Source of the DNA: Domibacillus enclensis
Lineage (GTDB): Bacteria; Bacillota; Bacilli; Bacillales; Domibacillaceae
DNA: 64,000 bases
Direction: 5' to 3'
NCBI RefSeq assembly: GCF_900156125.1
Contig: NZ_FTLX01000001.1
Coordinates: 558,001-622,000 of the forward strand
Positions within the stretch are counted from its first letter, which is position 1; each line of letters starts with the position of its first letter. The notes below the pieces were generated by a model. That model made no database searches. It saw only the letters and a list, made by a program, of their open reading frames with translations, and was not told the DNA's origin. Shown one piece after another: positions 20,094 through 28,682 of the stretch. The translations under genes and the position numbers were made by a program.

Positions 20094-21086
20094 AAAAAAC
20101 GATCTTGTTTCCTCCGGGGGACGGTCGTGCAAAGCTTCATTCAATGCGCTGGAAACAACGGCTGCCGCACCATGAATGAATAAATCCGCTTCCTTCGGTG
20201 TCACAATCATATTTAATCCTGCCGGTGTCAGCACATCTGTAATCAGCTGATGCTTTTCTTCTTCGTTCAGCAGGCCGATATTTCCTAAAAATGATTTTTT
20301 CCACTCCTGATCTGCCCGGCCGCTTTTTTCTTCTAAATGCTTCATCACCATCTCCACCGCATCCCGCGTAACCGTCGCAGCGTCAATAACTGTTGGAATG
20401 CCGATCGCAATCACCGGGATACCTGCCGTTTGCCGGCTGATTTCCTTTCGGCGGTTTCCAATTCCTGCGCCCGGCTGAATGCCTGTATCGGTCATTTGAA
20501 TGGTGGCGTTTAATCGTTCAATCGAACGGGACGCAAGCGCATCAATGACAATTAAAAAATCCGGCTTTTCCCGTTCAATCAAGCCAAGCAAAATATCGCC
20601 TGTTTCGATTCCGGTCATTCCCATGACTCCGGGTGAAATCGCACTGACAGGCCGGTATCCGGTTTGAACATGCTCCGGATGCAGCTTGAATAAATGATTG
20701 GTGACAATCAGGCGGTCTGTTACGCGAGGCCCGAGGGAATCGGGTGTGATTAAATCATTGCCAAGTCCCGCCACTAAGCAAGAGGCGGTCTGTGGTAATT
20801 CAGCGCCTTTAATAAACAAGCGGATTTCCTCCGCGACCACCCGGCTGATCGCTGCATGCCGGCTGGAATCAGACTGACGCAAATCAGCCGATTCGATGGT
20901 GACGTAGTGACCCGCTTTTCGTCCTGTAATTCGTTCTGCTCCTTCAGATATTTGAACAGTTGTCACTTTTGTTTGTTCTTTTTCTTCTTCCTTTATGTTA
21001 ATGCCTTCTACTTTGCCGCCCTGCTCCTGCTCCGCTATTAAAGCGGATTCCAATGCAAGATCTGTGCGCGGAGACCACTTTCTCAT
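20085..21086 (-). CDS. gpr: Germination (spore) protease GPR
   Basis: Degrades small acid-soluble spore proteins at germination; made in the forespore as a zymogen. 333 residues. The first ~16 residues (MRKWSPRTDLALESAL) contain the propeptide-like segment seen in Bacillus GPR. The core has GLGNDLITPDSLGP and DALASRSIERLNATIQMTDTG (key part DALASRS), which are family hallmarks. A GTG at 21095 is open, but ATG 21086 is six bases after GAGGTG. It is divergent from rpsT with a 182-base gap. Confidence 0.96.
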   Translation of the reverse strand: MRKWSPRTDLALESALIAEQEQGGKVEGINIKEEEKEQTKVTTVQISEGAERITGRKAGHYVTIESADLRQSDSSRHAAISRVVAEEIRLFIKGAELPQTASCLVAGLGNDLITPDSLGPRVTDRLIVTNHLFKLHPEHVQTGYRPVSAISPGVMGMTGIETGDILLGLIEREKPDFLIVIDALASRSIERLNATIQMTDTGIQPGAGIGNRRKEISRQTAGIPVIAIGIPTVIDAATVTRDAVEMVMKHLEEKSGRADQEWKKSFLGNIGLLNEEEKHQLITDVLTPAGLNMIVTPKEADLFIHGAAAVVSSALNEALHDRPPEETRSFFAG

Positions 21087-21159
21087 ACATTTCACCTCTC
21101 CATTTTTTTCACAGTTTGCCCGGGCGTGTAAAAGTTTATTCCTTTACAGCGGAATGCTA

Positions 21160-21188
21160 TTGCAATTCTGTCATTCCTTTGCTAAAAT
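21160..21188 (+). promoter_or_regulatory. Sigma-A promoter of rpsT
   Basis: TTGCAA (21160-21165), 17-base spacer, TAAAAT (21183-21188), about 80 bases before the rpsT start. A leader of roughly 75 bases follows; I see no clear riboswitch in it. Confidence 0.75.
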
Positions 21189-21268
21189 ACTTCTTGTTGT
21201 TTAATTCAATAATGATTGATAATCGGGTACGAATGCAACTTCGATCCATTTTTAGGAGGTGACAGTAA

Positions 21269-21523
21269 ATGCCAAATATTAAATCTGCCATCAAACGCAC
21301 AAAAACTGCTCAAATTCGTTCAGCACGCAACACGCAAGCTAAATCAGCTATGCGCAGCGCAGTGAAAAAGTTCGAAACAGCAGCTGCTAATAATGACGAA
21401 AACGCAAAAGAATTGCTTGTACAAGCAGTCAGCAAACTAGATAAAGCTGCAGCAAAAGGCCTTATCCACAAAAACGCTGCGAACCGTCAAAAAAGCCGTC
21501 TTATGAAAAAGCTGGCAAACTAA
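21269..21523 (+). CDS. rpsT: 30S ribosomal protein S20
   Basis: 16S rRNA-binding primary assembly protein, 84 residues, very basic and helical ([15 protein letters not shown]... KRLMKKLAN style ending, here SRLMKKLAN). AGGAGGTGA is eight to nine bases before ATG 21269. It is one of the few plus-strand genes, monocistronic between its own promoter and a strong terminator. Confidence 0.98.
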   Translation: MPNIKSAIKRTKTAQIRSARNTQAKSAMRSAVKKFETAAANNDENAKELLVQAVSKLDKAAAKGLIHKNAANRQKSRLMKKLAN

Positions 21524-21524
21524 T

Positions 21525-21556
21525 AAAAAAAGTGTCCATTTACGGACACTTTTTTT
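21525..21556. terminator. Bidirectional terminator between rpsT and holA
   Basis: AAAAAAAGTGTCC paired with GGACACTTTTTTT around a six-base loop; both strands end in a T-tract. It serves rpsT (plus) and holA (minus). The holA stop codon (21555-21557) lies at its edge. Confidence 0.93.
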
Positions 21557-22574
21557 ATTTGGCTTTCATCATCGTTTGAAGACGGAAGAAAAACAATTCA
21601 ATAATCATCTTTTTTTCCATTCCGCTGCTTTTCATTTCATAATCACATTCAGCCAGCATTTGAATCGCGGCCGCAAGCTGTTTTTCTGAAAAAGACCGCG
21701 CTTGATTGCCGGCAATTTTCACCCGGAACGGATGCACTTTTAATTGCCCGGCAATTTGCTGCTGGCCATAGCCTTTTTTCACCAGCTCCTTTACTTGATA
21801 AATGAGCCTGAACTGCCCGGCCACAATCGCCAGTATTTTCAATGGCTCTTCATTTAACCGGATTAAATCGTAGTAAATGCGGAGAGCTTCCTGAAGATGC
21901 CCTGTCACGATTCGGTCGACGAGACGAAAAATATCACTTTCTAACGTACGGGATGTTAAGTCCGTTACATGCTCTATTGTAATTTCATTGCCTTCCCCCA
22001 CATGAAGAGCAAGCTTCGCTATTTCCATAGCCAGCACCGATAAATGAAAGCCGGCGATCGCGAGCAGCTGTGCAGCCGCCGCCTCTCCTATAACCGCACC
22101 CTCCTCTGCAGCTTTGCTTTTAATCCAGCCCGTCAGCTCCCGCTCAGCAGGGCGCTTGGCTTCCAAAATGCCCGCTTGTTTCTTTATAAGCTTTGTTATT
22201 TTCTTGCGCTCATCCAGCTTTTCAAACCGCCCTTGAAACACAAGGATTGTAAAAGGGGCCGGGTCATTCAAATACTGCTCCAGCTTTTTTAAATCATGCT
22301 CTACTTTTGTTTTTTCCGCTGTGAAGAAAAGCGGATTTTGAACAAATACGAGCTTTTTTTCGCCGAGAAATGGCAATGTTTCAGCTTCTTCGATTGCGGC
22401 ATCTATTGGCACTTCTGTCATATCAAACGTGACAATATTTAAATCGGCGTCCTCTCCGCCTACTGCTCCTTTCAGCAGCGACTGCCGCGCTTCTTCTATA
22501 AAATACTGCTCAGGCCCGTATAATAAATACAATGACCGGAAGCGTCCGCTCTTTAATTCTTTTAATACATCCAT
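21555..22574 (-). CDS. holA: DNA polymerase III subunit delta (HolA)
   Basis: Clamp-loader delta subunit that opens the beta clamp. 339 residues: AAA+-like N-terminal domains beginning SLYLLYGPEQYFIEEA (a degenerate P-loop, normal for delta), then the helical collar domain with SRTLESDIFRLVDRI and LNEEPLKILAIVAGQFR. The frame is open to 22703, but the family starts around MDVLKELKSG; ATG 22574 has GGAG eight bases upstream. A GTG at 22580 is an alternative. It converges with rpsT. Confidence 0.93.
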   Translation of the reverse strand: MDVLKELKSGRFRSLYLLYGPEQYFIEEARQSLLKGAVGGEDADLNIVTFDMTEVPIDAAIEEAETLPFLGEKKLVFVQNPLFFTAEKTKVEHDLKKLEQYLNDPAPFTILVFQGRFEKLDERKKITKLIKKQAGILEAKRPAERELTGWIKSKAAEEGAVIGEAAAAQLLAIAGFHLSVLAMEIAKLALHVGEGNEITIEHVTDLTSRTLESDIFRLVDRIVTGHLQEALRIYYDLIRLNEEPLKILAIVAGQFRLIYQVKELVKKGYGQQQIAGQLKVHPFRVKIAGNQARSFSEKQLAAAIQMLAECDYEMKSSGMEKKMIIELFFFRLQTMMKAK

Positions 22575-22775
22575 ATTCACGACTCCATTCTGTTCCTCTC
22601 CCATTTTAGAAAAAAAGCCAGCTGTCCGCAAGCTGCTGTAAATGTGAACATTTTTTGTCCGCCCTTTCATTTCAATGAACACTATAGATTTTTGCGCTTT
22701 CATTGTCTATACTTAAAACAGCAGAGAGCGGTGTCCGTTTAAGCGGGCGCTGTGAATGAAACAGGAGGGATTCAT

Positions 22776-22907
22776 ATGAACGAATTCGAAAAAAATGTTC
22801 AGTCAAAGCGCAATGATGCTGTAGACTCCGGCGTCGGCTTTGTCGTATCATTCGGCTTTTTTGCCACAATGTTTATCCTTGCTACGGTCATTCAACTTGT
22901 TGGGTGA
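22776..22907 (+). CDS. yqzM: Small membrane protein YqzM
   Basis: A 43-residue protein: charged N-terminus MNEFEKNVQSKRNDAVDS, then one membrane segment (about residues 20-42). Length, sequence and position between holA and comEC match Bacillus YqzM. AGGAGGG lies before ATG 22776. Function is unknown. It is oriented opposite to both neighbours, with its own terminator shared with comEC. Confidence 0.85.
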   Translation: MNEFEKNVQSKRNDAVDSGVGFVVSFGFFATMFILATVIQLVG

Positions 22908-22919
22908 GGCACAAACAGC

Positions 22920-22950
22920 AAATCCATTCTGGTCCAGCCGGGATGGATTT
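22920..22950. terminator. Bidirectional terminator between yqzM and comEC
   Basis: AAATCCAT pairs with ATGGATTT, with a further imperfect inner stem, followed by TTTTATTTTT on the plus strand. The comEC stop is at 22953-22955. Confidence 0.75.
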
Positions 22951-22952
22951 TT

Positions 22953-25232
22953 TTATTTTTCAGGAATCACGGTTGAAATCCTCCCCTCTTTTCCTTTAAA
23001 CGTGTAGGTAACGGCCCCGTGCTCGTCCGTTCTGTAAATGAATACACCCGCTTCCTCTAATGTTTCCACCACCTCTTTATGCGGATGTCCGTAACGGTTT
23101 TTCACACCTGCTGATATTACACCAAATTCCGGTGAAACGCCGTCAATAAACGCTTTACTGGAAGAGGTTTTGCTGCCATGATGCCCAACCTTCAGCCAGT
23201 CTGCTTGAAGCCGGTATGTTCGAATCAGCTCCATTTCCCCTGCTTCTTCTAAATCACCCGTAAACAGCCAAGATTGCCCACCTATTTCCGCATACAAAAC
23301 GAGGGAGTCATTGTTTCCTTCATACGTTCGATCTTTGGGCAATAAAAATTGAAAAAAAGCATCGCCTGCCGCCCATTGTTCGCCGCCTATCCCTTCCCGC
23401 ACAGGCAGTCCCGTCTCGAGAATACCAGCCATTACCTCCACACTGCCCGATCCTGGAGAAATGATGATTTCTTTTGCCGGAATCGACTCCAGCACCTCAG
23501 CCGCCGCTCCCGCATGATCAAAATCTGCGTGAGTCAAAATCAGTTTGTCGATTTCCGTCACGCCTTTTCGTTTTAAAAACGGAACAATCGTGTCTTTTCC
23601 CACTGAAAATGAATGGTCACGTGCCATCCAGGCCTCTTTTTCAAATGGCACCTGCCCTCCTGTATCGATCAAATAGGTGCCTTGGTTGAAGGGGAGCTTA
23701 ATAAAAATGCTGTCTCCCTGCCCGACATCTAAAAAGGTGACTTCCCCGTATGGTGTGTACTTGTTCAGGAACACAAGACCGATCAGTAAAAAGCCACAGA
23801 CGGCGAGGCTGTATTTCAGCCGTCCTGTGTTTTCCCATAGGACAAAGCAGCCGGCGGCTATGAACGCCACCACGGCTAATACAGCCATTCCCGGCTGGCC
23901 TGTGACCAGCACCGCCACTGGCAGATCGGATAAAAAGGCGGCCAGTTGGTTCATCTTGATTAACAGCGCATTAGCCAGTGCGGCTGGCAGCGATACAGGC
24001 ATGACAAAAGAGAAAAGAAACAGAATCAGCAAAAGCGGAAGCATAAGAATCGAATAAAAAGGCACAAACAAGAGGTTTGCCAGCGGAGAAATAAGTGACA
24101 GCTCTGAAAAGTGGTAAAGAAGAACGGGCAACGCGGCGATTTGCGACAAAATAGAAACAAACCAGGAAAGTTCGAAAGCCGATTGAGCCCTTTTTAAAAT
24201 GATGCCAGAGGACAGGACAAGCGCGAAGGTCACGATAAACGACAGCTGGAAACCCGCTTGAAACAAACTGAATGGGTTATACAAAATCATGGCGATAAAC
24301 GCGATGGAAAGTGCCGAGGACGCCTTGAGCTGCTGATGATGGGAAGCGGCAAAGAGGATGGCACCGGTCATCAAGCAGGCACGAATCACCGGAGGCGATG
24401 CACCTGCCAGTAAGCAGTAAAGAGGAAGAGCCGCAAGCAAAACCACCCGGCTCCGCTCGCGTGTAACGCCTAGGCGGATCATAACGAAGAACAGCAGGCC
24501 TGTCAGCAGCGTGACATGAAGGCCTGATATCGATAGAATATGAACGATGCCAAGGCGCTCGTAATCCTCATTCACCTCCTCAGATCCCCCTGTACGATCA
24601 CCAAACAGCAAAGCGGCTGCCGTCGATGAAAGAGGCTCTGGAAACACTGCTTCAATTTGATCGATGGCTGCCATCCGCCATTTGCCGGGCAGATGGTGAA
24701 TAGACGTACTGTGGACACACTGGCTCAGCTTCAGCTGATCAGCCGTTAACACGAAAAACGTTCCTGAAGTAGCTAAATACTGCCGGTAGTTAAATTCGCC
24801 TGGATTTCTCGACGGCGCAGGTGGGCTGGCTTCCGCCTTTATCCGGCAGGTCATTCCAACCGCCAGCTCTTTTTCCAGCGCATGCTTTTCTTTTTCCGTT
24901 TGCATTCGATAACGCAATTGAAACGGCTCTCCAGTTGACGTTTCCACCACACCTGCCTGCAGTCGGTCGCCTCCTAATCGAATATCGTCTGTGAAGGAAA
25001 TGACCCACTCTGCTTCAGTTCCTTGAAACGCAGAATGATGCGTCGAGGCGTGAATCGATGTGGTAACGGTCATCAACAAGCATATACACGCCATTTGAAC
25101 ACGCTCATTGTTTTGAGCTCTCATGAACAGCAGGCCTGCCGCCACCAAACATAAAACAACGATCGGTGCTGGTGCATCCAGCACGATTAACACAGCCGCC
25201 AGCGAGGGTACCGTCATTCGAAGAGGTGTCAT
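22953..25232 (-). CDS. comEC: Competence DNA channel ComEC/Rec2
   Basis: Membrane channel that passes single-stranded DNA into the cytoplasm during transformation. 759 residues: an N-terminal membrane pair and OB-like extracellular domain (about 60-175), the Competence domain with many membrane helices (about 200-480, including HILSISGLHVTLLTG), and a C-terminal metallo-beta-lactamase-like domain with VTFLDVGQGDS, LTHADFDHAGAA and VGHHGSKTSSS, the probable nuclease that degrades the other strand. All metal-ligand motifs are intact. A TTG at 25250 is open, but ATG 25232 is nine bases after AAAGG. It follows comEB by 18 bases. Confidence 0.94.
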   Translation of the reverse strand: MTPLRMTVPSLAAVLIVLDAPAPIVVLCLVAAGLLFMRAQNNERVQMACICLLMTVTTSIHASTHHSAFQGTEAEWVISFTDDIRLGGDRLQAGVVETSTGEPFQLRYRMQTEKEKHALEKELAVGMTCRIKAEASPPAPSRNPGEFNYRQYLATSGTFFVLTADQLKLSQCVHSTSIHHLPGKWRMAAIDQIEAVFPEPLSSTAAALLFGDRTGGSEEVNEDYERLGIVHILSISGLHVTLLTGLLFFVMIRLGVTRERSRVVLLAALPLYCLLAGASPPVIRACLMTGAILFAASHHQQLKASSALSIAFIAMILYNPFSLFQAGFQLSFIVTFALVLSSGIILKRAQSAFELSWFVSILSQIAALPVLLYHFSELSLISPLANLLFVPFYSILMLPLLLILFLFSFVMPVSLPAALANALLIKMNQLAAFLSDLPVAVLVTGQPGMAVLAVVAFIAAGCFVLWENTGRLKYSLAVCGFLLIGLVFLNKYTPYGEVTFLDVGQGDSIFIKLPFNQGTYLIDTGGQVPFEKEAWMARDHSFSVGKDTIVPFLKRKGVTEIDKLILTHADFDHAGAAAEVLESIPAKEIIISPGSGSVEVMAGILETGLPVREGIGGEQWAAGDAFFQFLLPKDRTYEGNNDSLVLYAEIGGQSWLFTGDLEEAGEMELIRTYRLQADWLKVGHHGSKTSSSKAFIDGVSPEFGVISAGVKNRYGHPHKEVVETLEEAGVFIYRTDEHGAVTYTFKGKEGRISTVIPEK

Positions 25233-25250
25233 CTGCTCCGTCCTTTTCAA

Positions 25251-25664
25251 TTAATGCGGAACGTGCACCACCTCAATGTTTTTCAAAAAGTGGCTGTTCC
25301 ATTTATTTGGATAAGCATGCCGGTAAATAATTCGCGCGACCCCCGCCTGCGCCAGCGTTTTTGCACAATTTTCGCACGGCTCATGGGTCACATACGCAGA
25401 CGCTCCCTTTAGTTTATCGCGCTCCGCGTGCAAGACAGCGTTCAGCTCTGCGTGCAGGCAGCGAATGCACCGCCCTTGATCAGACAGTAAGCAGCCCGCC
25501 TCATGACAATGCTCGTGGCCATGAATGGAGCCGTTATAGCCTGTTGAGACAATGTGCTTGTCCTTAACAATGACACAGCCTACATTCAAGCGATTGCACG
25601 TTGAACGTGTCGACACCTCGTCCGCAATGTTTAAAAAATAATCATCCCAGCTTTTTCGTTCCAT
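25251..25664 (-). CDS. comEB: ComEB, dCMP deaminase family protein
   Basis: Zinc-dependent deaminase of the dCMP type, co-transcribed with the competence DNA-uptake genes although not needed for uptake itself. 137 residues: zinc motif CLHAELNAVL (HAE) and PCENCAKTL (PCxxC), plus an extra His/Cys-rich stretch (HGHEHCHEAGCLLSDQGRC) that binds a second zinc in this subfamily. ATG 25664 follows GAGGA and gives MERKSWDDYFLNIADEVS, the known start. Confidence 0.95.
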   Translation of the reverse strand: MERKSWDDYFLNIADEVSTRSTCNRLNVGCVIVKDKHIVSTGYNGSIHGHEHCHEAGCLLSDQGRCIRCLHAELNAVLHAERDKLKGASAYVTHEPCENCAKTLAQAGVARIIYRHAYPNKWNSHFLKNIEVVHVPH

Positions 25665-25749
25665 TCGTTTATTCCTCATTTCTATCTTTCCAGCTGCTGC
25701 CGGTTTCTTTCTTTAGTTTAGCGATAATTCTTTTCATTCGTCAAACGCT

Positions 25750-26379
25750 TTATTGTATCGTAATAAGCGGAGCCAGCTTTTCAAATGTTTTGTCGCCGAT
25801 CCCCGATATGTTTTTCAAGTCCTCTATTGATTGAAAAGGTCCTTCTGTTTCCCTGTAGTCTAAAATCGCTTGGGCTTTTGATTCTCCGATGCCGGGAAGC
25901 TCCTGCAGTCCGGCTGAATCAGCACTGTTCAAATTAATTAATTCAGCTTCAGAAGAGGTGCCTGCAGCTGATGATGAATTCGGGACCGCCGTTTGTATGA
26001 CAGGCGCTTCTTCCCCCTTAGCTGGCACGTAAATGACCATTTCATCCTGCACTTTCTGAGCCAAATTAATCGCTGCGGCATCGGCCTGCTCTAATAAGCC
26101 ACCTGCCCGGTTAATCGCATCATTCACTCTTTCATCGCTGTTCATCATATATATGCCGGGCATTGAAACAGCTCCCTTTACATCAATGGCTACTTCTACA
26201 GGTTCTGCGGGCTGCTCTTGCACATCTGCTTGAACAAGCGGCTCTGTTTCGACGATCGTCACAGACTCTGCCGGCGGAACAGGCGCTTCTTCTGTTAGTC
26301 CATACAGCCAGAACAGCAGAATAGCCGCTCCGGCTGCTGCGGGTAGTTTATATTTTTTGATCAGTTCCTGTACGTTCAT
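25750..26379 (-). CDS. comEA: ComEA, competence DNA receptor
   Basis: Membrane-anchored DNA-binding receptor at the cell surface. 209 residues: short cytoplasmic N-terminus, one membrane segment (about 14-30), a Pro/Glu-rich spacer, a SLBB-type domain (about 68-125; VEVAIDVKGAVSMPGIY), a flexible linker, and two helix-hairpin-helix motifs at the C-terminus (LQELPGIGESKAQAIL and LKNISGIGDKTFEKL) that bind DNA. The start is ATG 26379 after AAAAGGAGTGG. It is divergent from comER with a 77-base gap in which I found no clear ComK box (AAAA-N5-TTTT). Confidence 0.95.
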   Translation of the reverse strand: MNVQELIKKYKLPAAAGAAILLFWLYGLTEEAPVPPAESVTIVETEPLVQADVQEQPAEPVEVAIDVKGAVSMPGIYMMNSDERVNDAINRAGGLLEQADAAAINLAQKVQDEMVIYVPAKGEEAPVIQTAVPNSSSAAGTSSEAELINLNSADSAGLQELPGIGESKAQAILDYRETEGPFQSIEDLKNISGIGDKTFEKLAPLITIQ

Positions 26380-26456
26380 GTTCCACTCCTTTTTTCCGGT
26401 ATATTCTCCGTTCTCAGACGTACAGATGTTAAGTGAACAAGAAAGGAGCATCCATG

Positions 26457-27284
26457 ATGAAAATCGGCATCATTGGTACAGGCAGCATCGGCACGGTATT
26501 GGCAGAAGCCATGCTTACATCTGCTGTGATTGAACGGGAAAACCTTTTTCTTTTTAACCGGACCATCGAAAAAGCGGCGCAATTAAAAAAGAATTTCCCC
26601 GGAACAACGGTGTGTACGTCCGTAAAAGACGTGCTGAAAAACGCACAGCTGATTTTTGTTTGCTTGCGGCAAACGGATTTAAAACCGGTTCTTGAATCCA
26701 TCGCTCCTTTCTTGACAAGTGAGCACTGCGTTCTTTCCACCGCAAGCGCTGTTTCAATCAAGCAAATGGAATCGGTTCTCCCCTGCCCCTGCGGAAAAGT
26801 GATTCCATCGGTGACAAACACAGCACTGGCCGGCGGTATTTTATATTCATTCGGGCAAAGATGCGGGCAGGACTGGCAGCGCGACATTAAAAACGTGCTC
26901 GAGAGCATCTCCGGCGTGGCGCTGGAGATAGACGACCGCACTGTACGCGCCGCTTCTGATTTAACCGGATGCGGTCCTGCTTTTTTTTCGAAAATGGCGG
27001 TGATGTATGCGGAGGAAGCAGCTGCATATGGATTGTCTAAAAACCAGGCGGAAGAGCTCGCTTTTCACATGATGATCGGACTTGGAGAATTGTTAAAGCA
27101 AAAAAAGTGGTCATTGGAGATGTTAACAGAACGGACGGCTGCTAAAGGCGGTGTGACAGCACGAGGGCTGACGGTTATTGATGCAGAGGCAGGAGAGCTT
27201 TTTTCTTCGTTGTGCAGCATGACACAGAAAAAAGCAGCGGAAGACCGAAAAGAGGCATCTGCCCTATTTGGCATTAACAACTAA
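26457..27284 (+). CDS. comER: ComER, pyrroline-5-carboxylate reductase-like protein
   Basis: 275 residues with the NADP-binding fold of the ProC family (MKIGIIGTGSIGTVLAEAM; CGPAFFSKMAVMYAEEA; KGGVTARGLTVID). In B. subtilis comER lies divergent to comEA as here. It is not needed for competence but has been linked to entry into sporulation and biofilm formation. Two ATGs (26454 and 26457) follow AAAGGAG; the second has the usual eight-base spacing. Whether it has reductase activity is unknown. Confidence 0.92.
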   Translation: MKIGIIGTGSIGTVLAEAMLTSAVIERENLFLFNRTIEKAAQLKKNFPGTTVCTSVKDVLKNAQLIFVCLRQTDLKPVLESIAPFLTSEHCVLSTASAVSIKQMESVLPCPCGKVIPSVTNTALAGGILYSFGQRCGQDWQRDIKNVLESISGVALEIDDRTVRAASDLTGCGPAFFSKMAVMYAEEAAAYGLSKNQAEELAFHMMIGLGELLKQKKWSLEMLTERTAAKGGVTARGLTVIDAEAGELFSSLCSMTQKKAAEDRKEASALFGINN

Positions 27285-27430
27285 TATTCGACAATCTACT
27301 CTCCATCCCTCCTTCTTTACAAAATCTTAACAAACATACTAACAATGAGAGTAGCCATTGAATACGAACCATTTAGTAGCTGAGAGCCTTGCTTCTTCTT
27401 TTTTCTTTAAGAAGCACATACAGGGGCTCC

Positions 27431-27536
27431 GGGCTGCCGGCTCCGCTTTTCTATGTGGCGAACGCTGAACCAGCCCAAAGTGCGCGGCTGTTTCAGCCTG
27501 TCCGCTCGTCACATGGAAGTCTCCGCCGGCCTCCCT
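27431..27536 (+). repeat. Intergenic palindromic repeat, copy 1
   Basis: A GC-rich element able to fold into one long imperfect hairpin: GGGCTGCCGGC near the left end pairs with GCCGGCCTCCC near the right, and TCTATGTG pairs with CACATGGA inside. Its right half (CAGCCTGTCCGCT...GAAGTCTCC) resembles the reverse complement of copy 2. Its make-up is like dispersed intergenic elements that I recall from many Bacillaceae genomes. Confidence 0.6.
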
Positions 27537-27721
27537 CCGCCCGTTGTGGTTCTAATGAAACAGTAAAGATAAAAATGCTTGAAAAGGGCTTGATTCCAAT
27601 GATGAACGAATGACTGGAGGAGAACTGCCTTTTCTTTTTTACATGAATAATAGAGTGAGGTTTGTTGTTACGCATTCAGCACGCTTCTTTTAGGGTTACC
27701 AGTTGCTTTTCCTCCCCACTA

Positions 27722-27849
27722 GGGCGGCTGGCGCAGGACGAAGACTCGGGAGGGATCAGCGGGGCAGGTGAGATCCACTTTTGGAGCAAAGCGACAAAAG
27801 TTAGCTCACCGCCCGCCCCTCCGAACGCGAAGTCCTGCAGAAGCCGCCC
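27722..27849 (-). repeat. Intergenic palindromic repeat, copy 2 (inverted relative to copy 1)
   Basis: 128 bases with nested pairing: GGGCGGCT/AGCCGCCC at the ends, GCAGGAC/GTCCTGC, GGTGAG/CTCACC and ACTTTTG/CAAAAGT near the centre. Its segment AGACTCGGGAGGGATCAGC, read in reverse complement, matches the layout of copy 1, so the two are diverged members of one family in opposite orientation. Confidence 0.65.
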
Positions 27850-27935
27850 GGACTGTGTTCGCGCAAGCACGATAGCCTTGAAAAAGAGAAATGGTCAACT
27901 GGTTTTCAATGACACATTGTTTTTTCAACAGCACG

Positions 27936-27965
27936 AAAAAGAACAGCTCAGCAGCTGTTCTTTTT
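27936..27965 (-). terminator. Terminator at the end of yqeM
   Basis: AAAAAGAACAGCT paired with AGCTGTTCTTTTT around a four-base loop. The yqeM stop codon (27948-27950) is within it. It ends the yqeG-to-yqeM operon. Confidence 0.9.
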
Positions 27966-28682
27966 GGCTTTGAAGAAAATTCGTTCTGACTGCTCGGTAG
28001 GTTCGCTTGCTGTAAAGTCAGCTGTTATGCTTTCTACGGTGAAGCCTGCCTTTATCAGCCAGTCTTTGTACTGCTCCGGCTGGAAGGTACGCTGGCGGTG
28101 CAGTTCATCAAACCGTTCATACGTCCCATTTTCTGCTTGAACAAAAAACGTTAGTTCATGCTCGACACTGTCTGCTTCTTCTCCGGGAAAAGCGTTCCAA
28201 ATAAAAGATACGTCTTCTCCGGCATCTGCAAACGTCTGGCTCGTAAACACTTCATTTACTTTAAAGACGCTGTGGACGTCGAACAAAAACAAGCCGCCTT
28301 CCTTCAAGTGGGCAAACACAGAGCGGAATGTCCGCTCCACGTCCTCTTCTGTTTCCAAATAATTTAACGAGTCACAAAAAATAGCAGCGATATCAAACAA
28401 GCCGAGCCCTTCCATTTCCCGCATATCCTGCTGGAAAAGCGGCATGGACACCTGATGCTGGTCTGCTTTATCACGCGCGACAGCAAGCATTTCATCAGAA
28501 AGGTCGATTCCCGTTACACGGTAGCCGGCCCTGGCGAAACGGACTGCCAGCTCGCCTGTTCCGCACCCGATATCTAAAAGAGAGCCTCCGGCCGATTCCT
28601 GCTTTACGTATGCTTCCCACTCATCATAGGGCGCATCATTCATCAGCGCATCGTATACAGAGGCAAACCGGCTGTAGCTCAT
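27948..28682 (-). CDS. yqeM: SAM-dependent methyltransferase YqeM
   Basis: 244 residues; class I methyltransferase with SAM loop LLDIGCGTGELAVRFA (about 35-50), acidic IDLSDEML and a YqeM-type C-terminal half. The substrate is unknown. It overlaps rsfS by four bases (ATGA), so the two are translationally coupled, the same order as in B. subtilis. A role in translation or ribosome biology is suggested only by neighbours. Confidence 0.88.
   Translation of the reverse strand: MSYSRFASVYDALMNDAPYDEWEAYVKQESAGGSLLDIGCGTGELAVRFARAGYRVTGIDLSDEMLAVARDKADQHQVSMPLFQQDMREMEGLGLFDIAAIFCDSLNYLETEEDVERTFRSVFAHLKEGGLFLFDVHSVFKVNEVFTSQTFADAGEDVSFIWNAFPGEEADSVEHELTFFVQAENGTYERFDELHRQRTFQPEQYKDWLIKAGFTVESITADFTASEPTEQSERIFFKAKKNSC

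Larger units (their letters stand above)
27285..27947. other. Gene-free 660-base region between comER and yqeM
   Basis: No credible gene: the short open frames have no ribosome-binding sites and fall in palindromic DNA. It holds an inverted repeat CTACTCTC / GAGAGTAG (27297-27304 and 27346-27353), two hairpin-forming repeat copies described separately, and the yqeM terminator at its right end. Confidence 0.7.

Noticed and set aside
26380-26456. ComK box in the comEA-comER gap
   Set aside because: I looked for AAAA-N5-TTTT pairs and found none in this 77-base gap, so I do not claim direct ComK control here.
27297-27353. Inverted repeat CTACTCTC / GAGAGTAG just after comER as a terminator
   Set aside because: Arms are only eight bases and 41 bases apart, with no T-tract; it could be chance.
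27389-27973. Short open frames on both strands between comER and yqeM
   Set aside because: They lie in palindromic repeats, have no ribosome-binding sites and resemble no protein; the repeats explain the absence of stops.
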